The notes below the pieces were generated by a model, which made no database searches, was not told the origin of the DNA, and saw only the letters and a program-made list of their open reading frames with translations. This document shows, one piece after another, positions 1 through 6,620 of a stretch of 18,782 bases of DNA (the first letter of the stretch is position 1; each line of letters starts with the position of its first letter). The stretch comes from Bacteroidales bacterium UBA4295. Its GTDB lineage: Bacteria > Bacteroidota > Bacteroidia > Bacteroidales > Paludibacteraceae. The stretch covers positions 1-18,782 of the forward strand of contig DGVB01000007.1 of assembly GCA_002395805.1 (NCBI GenBank). Reading direction: 5' to 3'. The position numbers were made by a program, and so were the translations under genes.

Positions 1-301
1 TCGTTCAAGCGCAAAGAAAATTCTCGCAGAGGCAGGCATTGACCCAAGCATCAAGGTAGAGAATTGGACGGATGACCAAGCAGCTAAAGTCCGTGAGATC
101 ATCGGTGCTAAATTTAAAGTGGAAGGTGATCTTCGTTCGGAAACACAATTGAACATCAAACGCTTGATGGATATCGGTTGTTACCGTGGTGTACGTCACC
201 GTATCGGTCTTCCCGTTCGTGGACAGAGCACCAAGAACAACGCCCGCACGCGCAAGGGACGTAAGAAAACTGTTGCTAACAAGAAAAAAGCGACTAAGTA
301 A
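1..301 (+). CDS. rpsM: 30S ribosomal protein S13, C-terminal part
   Basis: The reading frame starting at base 2 is open from the window edge to TAA at 299-301, so the 5' end of the gene lies outside. The visible 99 residues begin [13 protein letters not shown], the end of the S13 helix-two-turns-helix, and contain the conserved segments [21 protein letters not shown] and KNNARTRKG followed by a lysine-rich tail ([12 protein letters not shown]). S13 sits in the head of the small subunit and contacts 16S rRNA, P-site tRNA and the 50S bridge through this basic tail. It is followed by rpsK, rpsD, rpoA and rplQ, the usual bacterial alpha-operon order. An internal GTG at 119 is a valine codon, not the start. 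Confidence 0.97.
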   Translation, partial: RSSAKKILAEAGIDPSIKVENWTDDQAAKVREIIGAKFKVEGDLRSETQLNIKRLMDIGCYRGVRHRIGLPVRGQSTKNNARTRKGRKKTVANKKKATK

Positions 302-392
302 TGTTAAACCGAATTTAAAGTTGGCAGCTTAGGAGAAATTATCTTTCAACTTTAAACTTTCAACTTTAAACTTTATAAATCTATCAAGTATT
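302..392. repeat. rpsM-rpsK spacer: heptamer repeats and stem-loop
   Basis: From about 345 the spacer is a run of 7-bp units alternating TTTCAAC and TTTAAAC (about four units) ending just before the rpsK start. TTTAAAGTTG at 314-323 is an exact inverted copy of CAACTTTAAA at 347-356, with a second CAACTTTAAA at 361-370, so the RNA could form a 10-bp stem with either partner. There is no T-run and the operon continues, so an ordinary terminator is unlikely. Function is unknown. Confidence 0.7.
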
Positions 393-782
393 ATGGCAAA
401 GAAAACTATTGCAGCTAAGAAGCGCGTAGTGAAGATCGATGGCGTTGGCCAACTTCACGTCATGTCTTCTTTCAACAATGTAATCGTTACGGTTGCTAAC
501 GGAGACGGACAGGTTATCAGTTGGTCCTCTGCCGGAAAACAAGGCTTCCGTGGCAGCAAAAAGAATACTCCATACGCAGCTCAAATGGCAGCAGCTGACT
601 GCTGCAAGGTCGCTTTCGACCTCGGCTTGCGTAAAGTCAAAGCATACGTTAAGGGTCCCGGACAAGGACGTGAGTCGGCTATCCGCGCCTGCGTCGCAGC
701 CGGTATTGATGTAACCGAGATTATCGATGTTACCCCGATGCCGCATAACGGTTGCCGTCCTCCGAAACGTCGTCGTGTCTAA
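393..782 (+). CDS. rpsK: 30S ribosomal protein S11
   Basis: The 129-residue protein has the normal length for bacterial S11. It carries the family core: [19 protein letters not shown] near residues 23-41, [20 protein letters not shown], the glycine-rich [14 protein letters not shown], and the conserved end [17 protein letters not shown] (here [18 protein letters not shown]). S11 binds the 16S rRNA platform near helices 23/24 and contacts mRNA upstream of the P site. The ATG at 393 is fixed by the conserved N-terminus ([11 protein letters not shown]). No strong Shine-Dalgarno is visible, as is usual in this phylum. It lies between rpsM and rpsD in the same operon. Confidence 0.97.
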   Translation: MAKKTIAAKKRVVKIDGVGQLHVMSSFNNVIVTVANGDGQVISWSSAGKQGFRGSKKNTPYAAQMAAADCCKVAFDLGLRKVKAYVKGPGQGRESAIRACVAAGIDVTEIIDVTPMPHNGCRPPKRRRV

Positions 783-893
783 TGAATTGAAAATTGAAAA
801 ATGAAAATTGAAGGAACGATAACATAAATAATCCTTTCAACTTTCAACTTTCACCTTTCAACTTAAATTTTTAACCCTTAAAAATTTTATTTT
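783..893. repeat. rpsK-rpsD spacer: opposed heptamer repeat arrays
   Basis: Directly after the rpsK stop is a purine-rich heptamer run (AATTGAA units, about 785-814). After about 18 unique bases a complementary pyrimidine-rich run of TTTCAAC units follows (about 834-866), then an AT-rich stretch to the rpsD start. The two arrays are roughly inverted copies of each other and could form an imperfect stem of about 28 bp in the polycistronic mRNA. Confidence 0.65.
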
Positions 894-1499
894 ATGGCAA
901 GATATATTGGCCCAAAATCTCGCATCGCACGCCGCTTCGGCGAGCCAATCTTCGGCGAGGACAAGGTGCTTGCAAAACGTCCGTACGCACCCGGACAACA
1001 CGGCGTTAACCGTCGTAAGAAAAACTCTGAGTATGGTACACAGCTCGCTGAGAAGCAGAAAGCGAAATACACCTATGGTGTACTCGAGAAACAATTCCGC
1101 CTCCTCTTCGCAAAAGCTGCACGTACCAAAGGTATCACCGGTGAAATCCTTATCCAGCTCCTTGAGTGCCGTCTGGATAATATCGTTTACCGTCTCGGTA
1201 TCGCTCCTACACGCGCTGCTGCCCGCCAGCTCGTTTCACACCGTCATATCACAGTGGATGGACAAGTAGTGAATATCCCCTCCTATTCCGTTAAACCCGG
1301 ACAGATTGTCGCTGTTCGTGAGAAATCGAAATCGCTCGAGGTCATCGCTGCTTCCCTCCAGGGATTCAACCATGCTAAATACGGTTGGCTCGAGTGGAAT
1401 GAGGCTGACAAAGCCGGCAAACTGCTCAATATCCCTGCTCGCGCAGAGATCCCGGAGAATATCAAGGAGCAATTAATCGTTGAGTTGTACTCTAAATAA
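894..1499 (+). CDS. rpsD: 30S ribosomal protein S4
   Basis: The 201-residue protein begins [21 protein letters not shown] and has the N-terminal S4 domain (about residues 1-92), then the S4 RNA-binding fold: [35 protein letters not shown] and VNIPSY. It ends with the usual [22 protein letters not shown]4 is a primary 16S rRNA-binding assembly protein of the body of the 30S subunit and in many bacteria represses its own operon; I see no clear S4 leader here. The N-terminal zinc-ribbon cysteines found in some S4 proteins are absent, so this is the zinc-free type. It is followed by rpoA after 11 nt. Confidence 0.97.
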   Translation: MARYIGPKSRIARRFGEPIFGEDKVLAKRPYAPGQHGVNRRKKNSEYGTQLAEKQKAKYTYGVLEKQFRLLFAKAARTKGITGEILIQLLECRLDNIVYRLGIAPTRAAARQLVSHRHITVDGQVVNIPSYSVKPGQIVAVREKSKSLEVIAASLQGFNHAKYGWLEWNEADKAGKLLNIPARAEIPENIKEQLIVELYSK

Positions 1500-1510
1500 T
1501 CATTAAATTC

Positions 1511-2503
1511 ATGGCAATATTAAATTTCATCAAACCTGATAAGGTTATCATGTTGGAGTCGAGTGCGAACAAAGGTATCTTTGAGTTTCGCCCACTCGAA
1601 CCGGGGTACGGAATTACGATAGGCAATGCCATCCGCCGCGTGCTGCTCGGCAGCCTCGAAGGATACGCTATCTGCTCTGTCAAGATCAGTGGTATTGATC
1701 ATGAATTTGCTACCATCCCCGGAGTAATAACTGACGTCACTAACCTTATCCTCAATCTCAAACAAGTACGCTTCCTCCATAAGGAGGGCGCCGAAGAAGA
1801 GACTGAGACCGTTCGCCTGCATGTGCATAAGGCTAAATCCTTTACCGCCGGCGAGTTCAATGCGGTGCTCCAGTCCTTTGAGGTCCTGAATCCGGAACTC
1901 CAACTCGCGGAGATGGATGACTCGGCCGATTTCGAGATTGAGATCACTATTAATAAAGGCCGCGGATACAAACCCGGTGATGAGAATCGAAAACCGAATG
2001 ACCCCATTGGTACACTCGCTATCGACTCCATCTATACCCCGATCCGCAACGTCATGATCGCGGTGGACCAGTTCCGTGTCGAGCAACGTACCGACTACGA
2101 GAAACTCACACTCGAGATTACTACTGATGGCTCTATCGCTCCGCAAAAGGCGCTGACTGAAGCCGCTAAGATCCTGATTTATCATTTCATGCTCTTCTCT
2201 GACGAACGGATCGTTCTCGAGGAGGAGACCAAGAAGAATAACTCCGCTCTCGACGAGGAAATCCTCCGTATGCGACAACTTCTTAACCAGAAGCTCCAGG
2301 ATATGGATCTCTCCGTTCGTGCACTCAACTGCCTCAAAGCAGCTGAGGTGGAGACACTTGGCGACCTCGTACGCTATCATCGTGCCGACCTGCTCAAGTT
2401 CCGTAATTTCGGTAAGAAATCGCTTACCGAACTCGATGAACTGCTCGAGCGTAACGGCCTCGCCTTTGGCATGGATATCTCACGTTATCACGTGAATGAT
2501 TAA
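1511..2503 (+). CDS. rpoA: DNA-directed RNA polymerase subunit alpha
   Basis: The 330-residue protein has the normal alpha-subunit length. The N-terminal assembly domain (about 1-230) includes [36 protein letters not shown], the KGRGYKP segment and the late segment [21 protein letters not shown] linker rich in Glu/Lys leads to the C-terminal domain (about 255-330), with [33 protein letters not shown] and [11 protein letters not shown]. This domain binds UP elements and activators. The subunit dimerises and nucleates assembly of beta and beta-prime. The gene sits between rpsD and rplQ, the canonical location. Confidence 0.97.
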   Translation: MAILNFIKPDKVIMLESSANKGIFEFRPLEPGYGITIGNAIRRVLLGSLEGYAICSVKISGIDHEFATIPGVITDVTNLILNLKQVRFLHKEGAEEETETVRLHVHKAKSFTAGEFNAVLQSFEVLNPELQLAEMDDSADFEIEITINKGRGYKPGDENRKPNDPIGTLAIDSIYTPIRNVMIAVDQFRVEQRTDYEKLTLEITTDGSIAPQKALTEAAKILIYHFMLFSDERIVLEEETKKNNSALDEEILRMRQLLNQKLQDMDLSVRALNCLKAAEVETLGDLVRYHRADLLKFRNFGKKSLTELDELLERNGLAFGMDISRYHVND

Positions 2504-2541
2504 TTGTAAATTGTAAATTGTAAATTGTAAATTGATTTATT
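2504..2541. repeat. rpoA-rplQ spacer: TTGTAAA heptamer array
   Basis: The whole 38-bp spacer is about four copies of the 7-bp unit TTGTAAA followed by TTGATTTATT up to the rplQ start. It has the same 7-bp period as the other spacers of this operon but a different unit sequence. No separate promoter is evident. Confidence 0.75.
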
Positions 2542-3033
2542 ATGAGACATAATAAAAAATTCAACCACCTTAGCCGCAAGGCCAACCATCGTGCTGCTAT
2601 GCTCAGCAATATGGCTTGCTCGCTGATTATGCATAAGCGTATCAGCACTACTCTCGCTAAGGCTAAAGCGCTCCGTATCTACGTAGAGCCCATCCTCACG
2701 CGTGCCAAAGAGGATAATATGAATAACCGTCGTTTGGCTTTCTCCCTCCTCAAACAGAAAGAGGTCGTTACCGAGCTCTTCCAGAATGTAGGCGAGAAGA
2801 TCGCTAACCGTCCCGGTGGCTACACCCGTATCCTCCGTACCGGTTTCCGTCTGGGCGATGCTGCTGAGATGTGTATCATCGAGCTCGTGGACTACAACGA
2901 GAATATGCTCAGCCAGACCAAGAAGGCTGCTAAGAAAGCTACCCGCCGTGCCGGCAAGAAAGCCGTTAAAGAGGCGGTAGAAGAGGCTGCTGCTGAGCCC
3001 GCTCCCGCAGCTCCCGAAGCAAAGGCAGAATAA
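2542..3033 (+). CDS. rplQ: 50S ribosomal protein L17, with extended acidic/basic tail
   Basis: The first ~115 residues are typical L17: [20 protein letters not shown], a [14 protein letters not shown] segment, and the end [28 protein letters not shown]. Classical bacterial L17 is about 120-130 residues; here about 40 extra residues follow, rich in Lys/Ala and then Glu/Ala/Pro ([19 protein letters not shown], then [17 protein letters not shown]). Such low-complexity extensions are common in this phylum. L17 lies near the peptide exit tunnel of the large subunit. It is the last ribosomal gene of this cluster. Confidence 0.96.
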   Translation: MRHNKKFNHLSRKANHRAAMLSNMACSLIMHKRISTTLAKAKALRIYVEPILTRAKEDNMNNRRLAFSLLKQKEVVTELFQNVGEKIANRPGGYTRILRTGFRLGDAAEMCIIELVDYNENMLSQTKKAAKKATRRAGKKAVKEAVEEAAAEPAPAAPEAKAE

Positions 3034-3145
3034 GTACGAAGTTTGGATGTACGAGGTACGAAGGATGGACGAAGGAGACCAAGGACAATTCAATAAAATC
3101 GTAAATAAATCGTACATCGTAAATCGTTAAATCGTAAATTAGCTT
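3034..3145. repeat. rplQ-aspS spacer: opposed short repeats
   Basis: After the rplQ stop are irregular copies of GTACGA/GGACGA-type units (3034-3080). Before the next start is an array of ATCGTAA-like units (about 3098-3139). GATGTACGA at 3046-3054 is an exact inverted copy of TCGTACATC at 3110-3118, so the arrays can pair. This is the same organisation as in the rpsK-rpsD spacer, with a third sequence family. No clear terminator separates rplQ from the synthetase gene, so the two may be co-transcribed. Confidence 0.65.
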
Positions 3146-4522
3146 ATGTTTTTGGACGCTACAAAACATAATGAGAATGTAACGGATCTCGCCAACGCCA
3201 AAGTTGGCGAGTCTGTTACTGTCTCCGGCATGATCCATAATGTCCGTGTCACCAAATGGGGCGGATTTATCGTTCTCCGTAAGTCCCGCGGTTTGTTGCA
3301 AGCTGTAGTGAGCAACGAGACCTCGAAGTTCTTCGACGAGCAAGGCAATGAGATCGCCATGAACGACCTCTGTCGCGAAATGGCGATTACTATCACCGGT
3401 ACCGTCAACGAAGCGAAGATTAAAGACCCCGCTGCCTTCTACAACACCATTGAGATCGCTGTCGCTGAGGTGCGCGTTCTCAGCCGTCCTACTACCGCTG
3501 AGGTGGTGGATATGAATGCCCTTAAGTTCGGCGACGAAGAGACCCTCCTGCGCTATAAGTTTGATAACCGCCAGGTTACTCTTCGCAACCCCCGCGATAT
3601 GGCGATTCTGAAGGTCCAGAGCACGATTGCTCGCGCTTTCGGCGAGTTCCTCGCTGCCAACGGCTTTACCCAGATCTTCACCCCGAAGATCGTATCCGAA
3701 GGAGCGGAAGGCGGTGCGAACGTCTTTAAGATGGATTATTTCGGCAAACAGGTCTATCTGGCGCAGTCCCCGCAGTTCTATAAGCAGATCGGCGTTGGCG
3801 TCTATGAGCGCGTGTTTGAGATCGCGCCGGCATACCGCGCAGAGAAACATGCTACTTCACGCCATCTCAATGAGTATATCTCCCTCGATGTGGAGATGGG
3901 CTTTATCAAAGGTCAGGAGGATGTCATGATCCTGGAGGCGGCGCTGCTCCGTCATATCATTGCTGTTGTAGAGCGTGACTGCGCGCATGAGCTGAATCTG
4001 CTCAATGCCGTTAATCCCGTGCTGCCGGAGCAAGTGCCGGCATGGAAACTGTCCAAGGTACACGAGATTCTCTTTGAGAATCATCTCTGCGAAGCGGACC
4101 ATCGTGGCGAAGATGACCTTGCTCCCGAGGAAGAACGGGCTATCTGCAAGTATGCTTTCGAGAAATACGGTTCGGATTTCGTCTTCGTTACCCATTTCCC
4201 GTCGGAGCACCGTGCTTTCTACGCTATGGATGACCCCGAGGATCCGTCGCTCACCTTGAGCTTCGACCTCCTCATGCGCGGCCTGGAGATCACCTCCGGT
4301 GGCCAGCGTATCCATAAGGAAGCGGAATACCGCGAGAAAATGATCCGTCGTGGTATGAACCCCGATGCGTTCCATTTCTATCTCGATACCTTCAAGAATG
4401 GCATGCCGCCTCACGGAGGTTTTGCTATCGGTCTGGAGCGTATCACGGCGTGCTTCTTGGGCATTGCCAACGTCAAGGAGTGTTCTATGTTCCCGAGAGA
4501 TATCAACCGCGTTGCGCCTTAA
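3146..4522 (+). CDS. aspS: Archaeal-type aspartyl-tRNA synthetase (class IIb), possibly non-discriminating
   Basis: The 458-residue protein has the short archaeal/eukaryal AspRS layout, not the ~590-residue bacterial form with a GAD insertion. An N-terminal OB-fold anticodon-binding domain (about 20-130) contains VSGMIHNVRVTKWGGFIVL. The class II catalytic core follows: GGANVFKMDYFGKQVYLAQS, motif 2 with YRAEKHATSRHLNEY, and motif 3 HGGFAIGLERITACFLG ending in FPRDINRVAP. The FPRD ending and the SPQFYKQ segment favour AspRS over AsnRS. Enzymes of this type charge tRNA-Asp and, when non-discriminating, also tRNA-Asn for later amidation by GatCAB; which applies here cannot be decided from the sequence. 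It lies 112 bp downstream of rplQ and is followed by a strong stem-loop. Confidence 0.88.
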   Translation: MFLDATKHNENVTDLANAKVGESVTVSGMIHNVRVTKWGGFIVLRKSRGLLQAVVSNETSKFFDEQGNEIAMNDLCREMAITITGTVNEAKIKDPAAFYNTIEIAVAEVRVLSRPTTAEVVDMNALKFGDEETLLRYKFDNRQVTLRNPRDMAILKVQSTIARAFGEFLAANGFTQIFTPKIVSEGAEGGANVFKMDYFGKQVYLAQSPQFYKQIGVGVYERVFEIAPAYRAEKHATSRHLNEYISLDVEMGFIKGQEDVMILEAALLRHIIAVVERDCAHELNLLNAVNPVLPEQVPAWKLSKVHEILFENHLCEADHRGEDDLAPEEERAICKYAFEKYGSDFVFVTHFPSEHRAFYAMDDPEDPSLTLSFDLLMRGLEITSGGQRIHKEAEYREKMIRRGMNPDAFHFYLDTFKNGMPPHGGFAIGLERITACFLGIANVKECSMFPRDINRVAP

Positions 4523-4545
4523 TAGGCAACCCCTCTCTTTCTATG

Positions 4546-4581
4546 ATCAGCCACCCTGCAGCAATGTATCGGGTGGCTGAT
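4546..4581 (+). terminator. Stem-loop terminator candidate after aspS
   Basis: ATCAGCCACCC (4546-4556) and GGGTGGCTGAT (4571-4581) form a perfect 11-bp GC-rich stem with a 14-nt loop, 24 nt after the synthetase stop codon. The following TATTTG is only a weak U-tract, so termination may be partial. It is the natural end of the ribosomal transcript. Confidence 0.65.
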
Positions 4582-4590
4582 TATTTGCAT

Positions 4591-4634
4591 CCGTTTCCGA
4601 ACCGTTTCCGAACCGTTTCCGAACCGTTCCCGAG
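4591..4634. repeat. 11-bp tandem repeat, four units
   Basis: Three exact copies of CCGTTTCCGAA are followed by a fourth variant copy, CCGTTCCCGAG. It sits between the aspS stem-loop and the CACCATT-rich block. A four-unit, 11-bp repeat of unrelated sequence is found at the matching place after the higA-like gene (6412-6455). Confidence 0.85.
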
Positions 4635-4705
4635 TCATTCCCGTAACATAACCCGGATTTTGTATGTTTATTTTGTCCATTGCAGGTGGATATTATCCAC
4701 CGCCG

Positions 4706-4800
4706 CATTTCCACCATTTCCACCATTCCACCATTTTTCACCATTAAGCGCAGCGTCACCATTAATCATTTCACCATTAAGCGCCTCCGGCGCCTCATTT
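4706..4800. repeat. CACCATT-rich block, copy 1
   Basis: Short units of the type TTCCACCATT/TTCACCATT are interspersed with AAGCGCAGCG and AAGCGCCTCCGGCGCC; the latter folds into a small hairpin (GCGCC/GGCGC, 4781-4793). A 34-bp stretch (4737-4770) is identical to 6485-6518 in the second block. I see no protein-coding capacity that looks real. The block directly precedes hairpin element B1. Confidence 0.75.
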
Positions 4801-4804
4801 TTGT

Positions 4805-5088
4805 AAGCGCTTGCTTGAATAAAAAATAAATTTATTTATGTTTATCGCTGCAGGAACTTTGGTTGTTTACATCCTTTGGATGTGAGGTTGCAGCCGCAGG
4901 GGCTGCCGTAAAGTTTACTTTTAAGGATGCCTATGCGGATGCGGACTCATAGCGTGCCAACGCGCCAACAACCGAAGGACAGGCAGGATTTATATAGTTT
5001 TATTTACTTTCCTCAAGCAAGCGCGTGTTTTTGGTTACCTCTTTTAAAACACCCCGTCAAATCGCCAATGCAGTGTTTTATATATTTT
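4805..5088. repeat. Hairpin element B1
   Basis: A 12-bp perfect inverted repeat, GCGCTTGCTTGA (4807-4818) and TCAAGCAAGCGC (5013-5024), bounds about 195 bp of otherwise variable, hairpin-rich sequence. Inside are ACATCC/GGATGT with a 3-nt loop (4869-4883) and two mutually exclusive stems: GCTGCA 4847-4852 with TGCAGC 4889-4894, or GCAGCC 4890-4895 with GGCTGC 4901-4906. The right flank (5014-5083) is nearly identical to that of B2 (6842-6911) and ends GCAGTGTTTTATA plus a T-run. The interior shows little similarity to B2, so arms and right edge are conserved while the content changes. No ORF inside looks real. Confidence 0.7.
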
Positions 5089-5102
5089 TTTCTTCTAAAT
5101 AT

Positions 5103-5160
5103 AAAAAATATGTTCGCAAAATTTGCTCATGTCAAAAAAAAGTTGTACCTCTGCACCGAA
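5103..5160 (+). promoter_or_regulatory. Bacteroidales promoter module, copy 1 (degenerate)
   Basis: TTTG at 5122-5125 is followed after 20 nt by TACCTCTG (5146-5153), one base away from the Bacteroides -7 consensus TAnnTTTG. The surrounding ~58 bp is nearly the same as the promoter of the HigBA pair (5703-5760). It precedes the dead ATPase remnant. Confidence 0.6.
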
Positions 5161-5203
5161 TTTTAAATTTATTACTTTATAATAATCATAAAATAATAAA
5201 AAC

Positions 5204-5414
5204 ATGAAAGCATTGGATAATCCTTTTGTAATCAGCGGTTATGAAGGTGCGCATTACTTCCTCCGCTTTTGTGGAGAGATATAGTCTTCAATCCGCAAGT
5301 ACGGTACAGTCTGCCATGAAGGGCTTGCTGGAAAAAGACTTTGTTACCTTTGAAAAGGGTGTATATTCTGTATACGATATATTTTTGGATTATTGGATCC
5401 AACGTATGTATTAA
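5204..5414 (+). pseudogene. Remnant of an AAA-ATPase gene (internal deletion and frameshift)
   Basis: ATG at 5204 opens MKALDNPFVISGYEGAHYF, which matches the start of a Bacteroidales family of single AAA-ATPases (NPF..GY....YF...). That frame stops at 5282-5284. In another frame, 5262 to the TAA at 5412-5414 reads SAFVERYSLQSASTVQSAMK, then GLLEKDFVTFEKGVYSVYD and IFLDYWIQRMY, the typical C-terminal winged-helix end of the same family. The Walker A, Walker B and sensor regions between are missing, so the gene has lost most of its middle, with the junction near 5258-5264. Upstream is a promoter with a damaged -7 box. The family assignment rests on motif recall. Confidence 0.7.
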
Positions 5415-5467
5415 AAATATATCCACAAAAGTTACGCCTATCGAAAAAAAGCAGTACCTTTGCACCG
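5411..5467 (+). promoter_or_regulatory. Promoter module, copy 2 (damaged -33)
   Basis: TACCTTTG (5455-5462) is a perfect -7 box. The equivalent of the -33 TTTG is GTTA (5431-5434) with the same 20-nt spacing. The context TTAAAAATAT...CAAAA...AAAAAAA...GTACCTTTGCA aligns with copies 1 and 3. No gene of plausible length follows; only a 9-codon ORF (MELLDRKKE) and low-complexity DNA are seen. Confidence 0.5.
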
Positions 5468-5498
5468 AAAATGTGATTTTGGTCTATGGAACTGCTTG

Positions 5499-5612
5499 AT
5501 AGAAAGAAAGAATAGAAAGAATATTTATTTTTATTTTCTTTTTTTCTTTTCTTTCTTTCTATATCCCTCCTCCCTTCCTCCCTTCCTTCCTTCCTCCCTC
5601 CCTTCCTTCCTA
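5499..5612. repeat. Purine/pyrimidine mirror hairpin and polypyrimidine tract
   Basis: A purine run (5499-5522, AGAAAG units) can pair with a pyrimidine run (5539-5562) over 24 positions with three mismatches, 14 of them consecutive. It is followed by about 50 bp made almost only of C and T in CCTT/CCCT units (5564-5612). Such a tract is prone to slipped-strand change and triplex formation. No gene is evident here. Confidence 0.7.
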
Positions 5613-5643
5613 TCCGCATGCCCCGCGGTTTTCGATTATCAAT

Positions 5644-5690
5644 CGAGCTTTGCTCGAAGCAATCGCCAATGCAGTGTTTTATAGTTTTTT
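5644..5690. repeat. Short B-type element edge (B3)
   Basis: A small hairpin, TCGAGC/GCTCGA around TTT (5644-5658), is followed by AATCGCCAATGCAGTGTTTT and ATA plus a T-run (5661-5690), identical to the right edge of B1 and B2. The long arms and the interior are missing, so this looks like a truncated or minimal copy. It directly precedes the HigBA promoter. Confidence 0.6.
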
Positions 5691-5702
5691 TCCTCCAAAT
5701 AT

Positions 5703-5760
5703 TAAAAATATGTTCGCAAAATTTGCGAATGTCAAAAAAAAGTTGTACCTTTGCAGCAAA
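5703..5760 (+). promoter_or_regulatory. Promoter of the HigBA-like pair (module copy 3)
   Basis: TTTG at 5722-5725, a 20-nt spacer, and TACCTTTG at 5746-5753 give an intact Bacteroides-type promoter. Initiation about 7 nt downstream would leave a leader of only about 12 nt before the ATG at 5772. The module repeats 5103-5160 with few differences. Confidence 0.75.
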
Positions 5761-5771
5761 TTTAAAAATAG

Positions 5772-6089
5772 ATGGAGATTACATTCGATAAGGAATATCT
5801 CAGCGAGTTATACTATAGCGGCAAGAGTTCGGATAAGAAGCACCGTTTTCAGCCGGATATTGTGAAACGCTATATCCGTACGATTGACATTTTAGAAGCC
5901 GTTGATAGCGTTGAGGATTTATACCGATTCCACTCGCTTCATTATGAAGCGTTAGTCGGAGATAAAAAAGGCTTAGAATCGGTGCGTGTCGGGGATCAAT
6001 ACCGTATCGAATTTCAAAGTAAGAAGGTTGTCGGTGAAACCATTCTTACTATCTGTAACATAATTGAATTAACGAACCACTATCAATAA
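5772..6089 (+). CDS. higB: HigB-like toxin, RelE/ParE superfamily
   Basis: The 105-residue protein has the length and layout of HigB-type plasmid-maintenance toxins: an N-terminal strand MEITFDKEYLSELY, a helical middle (DIVKRYIRTIDILEA, DLYRFHSLHYEAL), then the family core KGLESVRVGDQYRIEF and a final strand LTICNIIELTNHY. Members of this superfamily are mRNA endonucleases that cleave on the ribosome; the conserved basic residues R and H in the last third (VRVGDQYRI, NHY) fit that. It lies 5 nt upstream of an XRE-type antitoxin gene, the toxin-first order typical of higBA, and has its own intact promoter. Activity is inferred, not shown. Confidence 0.88.
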   Translation: MEITFDKEYLSELYYSGKSSDKKHRFQPDIVKRYIRTIDILEAVDSVEDLYRFHSLHYEALVGDKKGLESVRVGDQYRIEFQSKKVVGETILTICNIIELTNHYQ

Positions 6090-6094
6090 AAACT

Positions 6095-6406
6095 ATGGCA
6101 AAGTTAGGCAATGGAGCATATGCAACCCATCCGGGTGAGGTGCTCAAAGATGAATTGGAAGCGCGCAATATTCCGCAGCGTACGTTTGCGAAGCAGGTAA
6201 ACATGTCTTATTCTGCGCTAAACGAAATACTGAACGGCCGTCGGCCTTTAACAACCAATACGGCACTGATGTTTGAGACTGCACTGGATATTCCGGCAGA
6301 CGCGTTGATGTATATGCAGACAAAATATAATCTGCAAACGGCTCGCAAGGACAACAAAGTGCTTGCGTGGTTATCTAAAATTCCCAGAGTAGCAGCACTT
6401 TGGTAA
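6095..6406 (+). CDS. higA: HigA-like antitoxin, XRE-type HTH
   Basis: The 103-residue protein opens with the HigA signature HPGEVLKDELEARNIPQ, then an XRE helix-turn-helix (RTFAKQVNMSYSALNEILNG, about residues 28-47) and RRPLTTNTALMFETALDIPA. The C-terminus (MYMQTKYNLQTARKDNKV) is the usual HigA dimer-helix end. It should neutralise the adjacent toxin and repress the shared promoter at 5722-5753. The start is 5 nt after the toxin stop, so the genes are in one transcript. A 4 x 11-bp repeat begins 6 nt after its stop codon. Confidence 0.9.
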   Translation: MAKLGNGAYATHPGEVLKDELEARNIPQRTFAKQVNMSYSALNEILNGRRPLTTNTALMFETALDIPADALMYMQTKYNLQTARKDNKVLAWLSKIPRVAALW

Positions 6407-6411
6407 GTACT

Positions 6412-6455
6412 GATCAAGGCCTGTTCAAGCCCTTATCAAGTCCTGATCAAGTCCT
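6412..6455. repeat. 11-bp tandem repeat after higA, four units
   Basis: Four tandem units, GATCAAGGCCT, GTTCAAGCCCT, TATCAAGTCCT and GATCAAGTCCT, follow the higA stop. Period and copy number match the repeat after aspS (4591-4634), while the sequence differs. Confidence 0.85.
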
Positions 6456-6462
6456 TAAATAA

Positions 6463-6576
6463 CACCATTTCACCATTCCACCATTTCACCATTAAGCGCA
6501 GCGTCACCATTAATCATTCCACCATTTCACCATTTGCACCATTCCACCATTCTCACCATTAAGCGCCTCCGGCGCC
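6463..6576. repeat. CACCATT-rich block, copy 2
   Basis: Units TTCACCATT/TTCCACCATT and the elements AAGCGCAGCG and AAGCGCCTCCGGCGCC occur as in copy 1. 6485-6518 is identical to 4737-4770. It ends with the GCGCC/GGCGC hairpin and is followed by hairpin element B2. Confidence 0.75.
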
Positions 6577-6620
6577 CTATTTTTCTCATTTTCGTGAGGG
6601 ATGTAATCCCGTATTTTTGT

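Noticed and set aside
1520..2380. 286-codon open frame on the minus strand
   Set aside because: It lies fully within rpoA, which is unmistakable on the plus strand.
4450..4806. 118-codon plus-strand frame after aspS
   Set aside because: It overlaps aspS and then translates the terminator, 11-bp repeat and CACCATT block; composition is that of repeats.
5460..5684. 74-codon plus-strand frame across the polypyrimidine tract
   Set aside because: It translates low-complexity CCTT repeats into Ser/Pro/Leu/Phe runs; no evidence of a gene.
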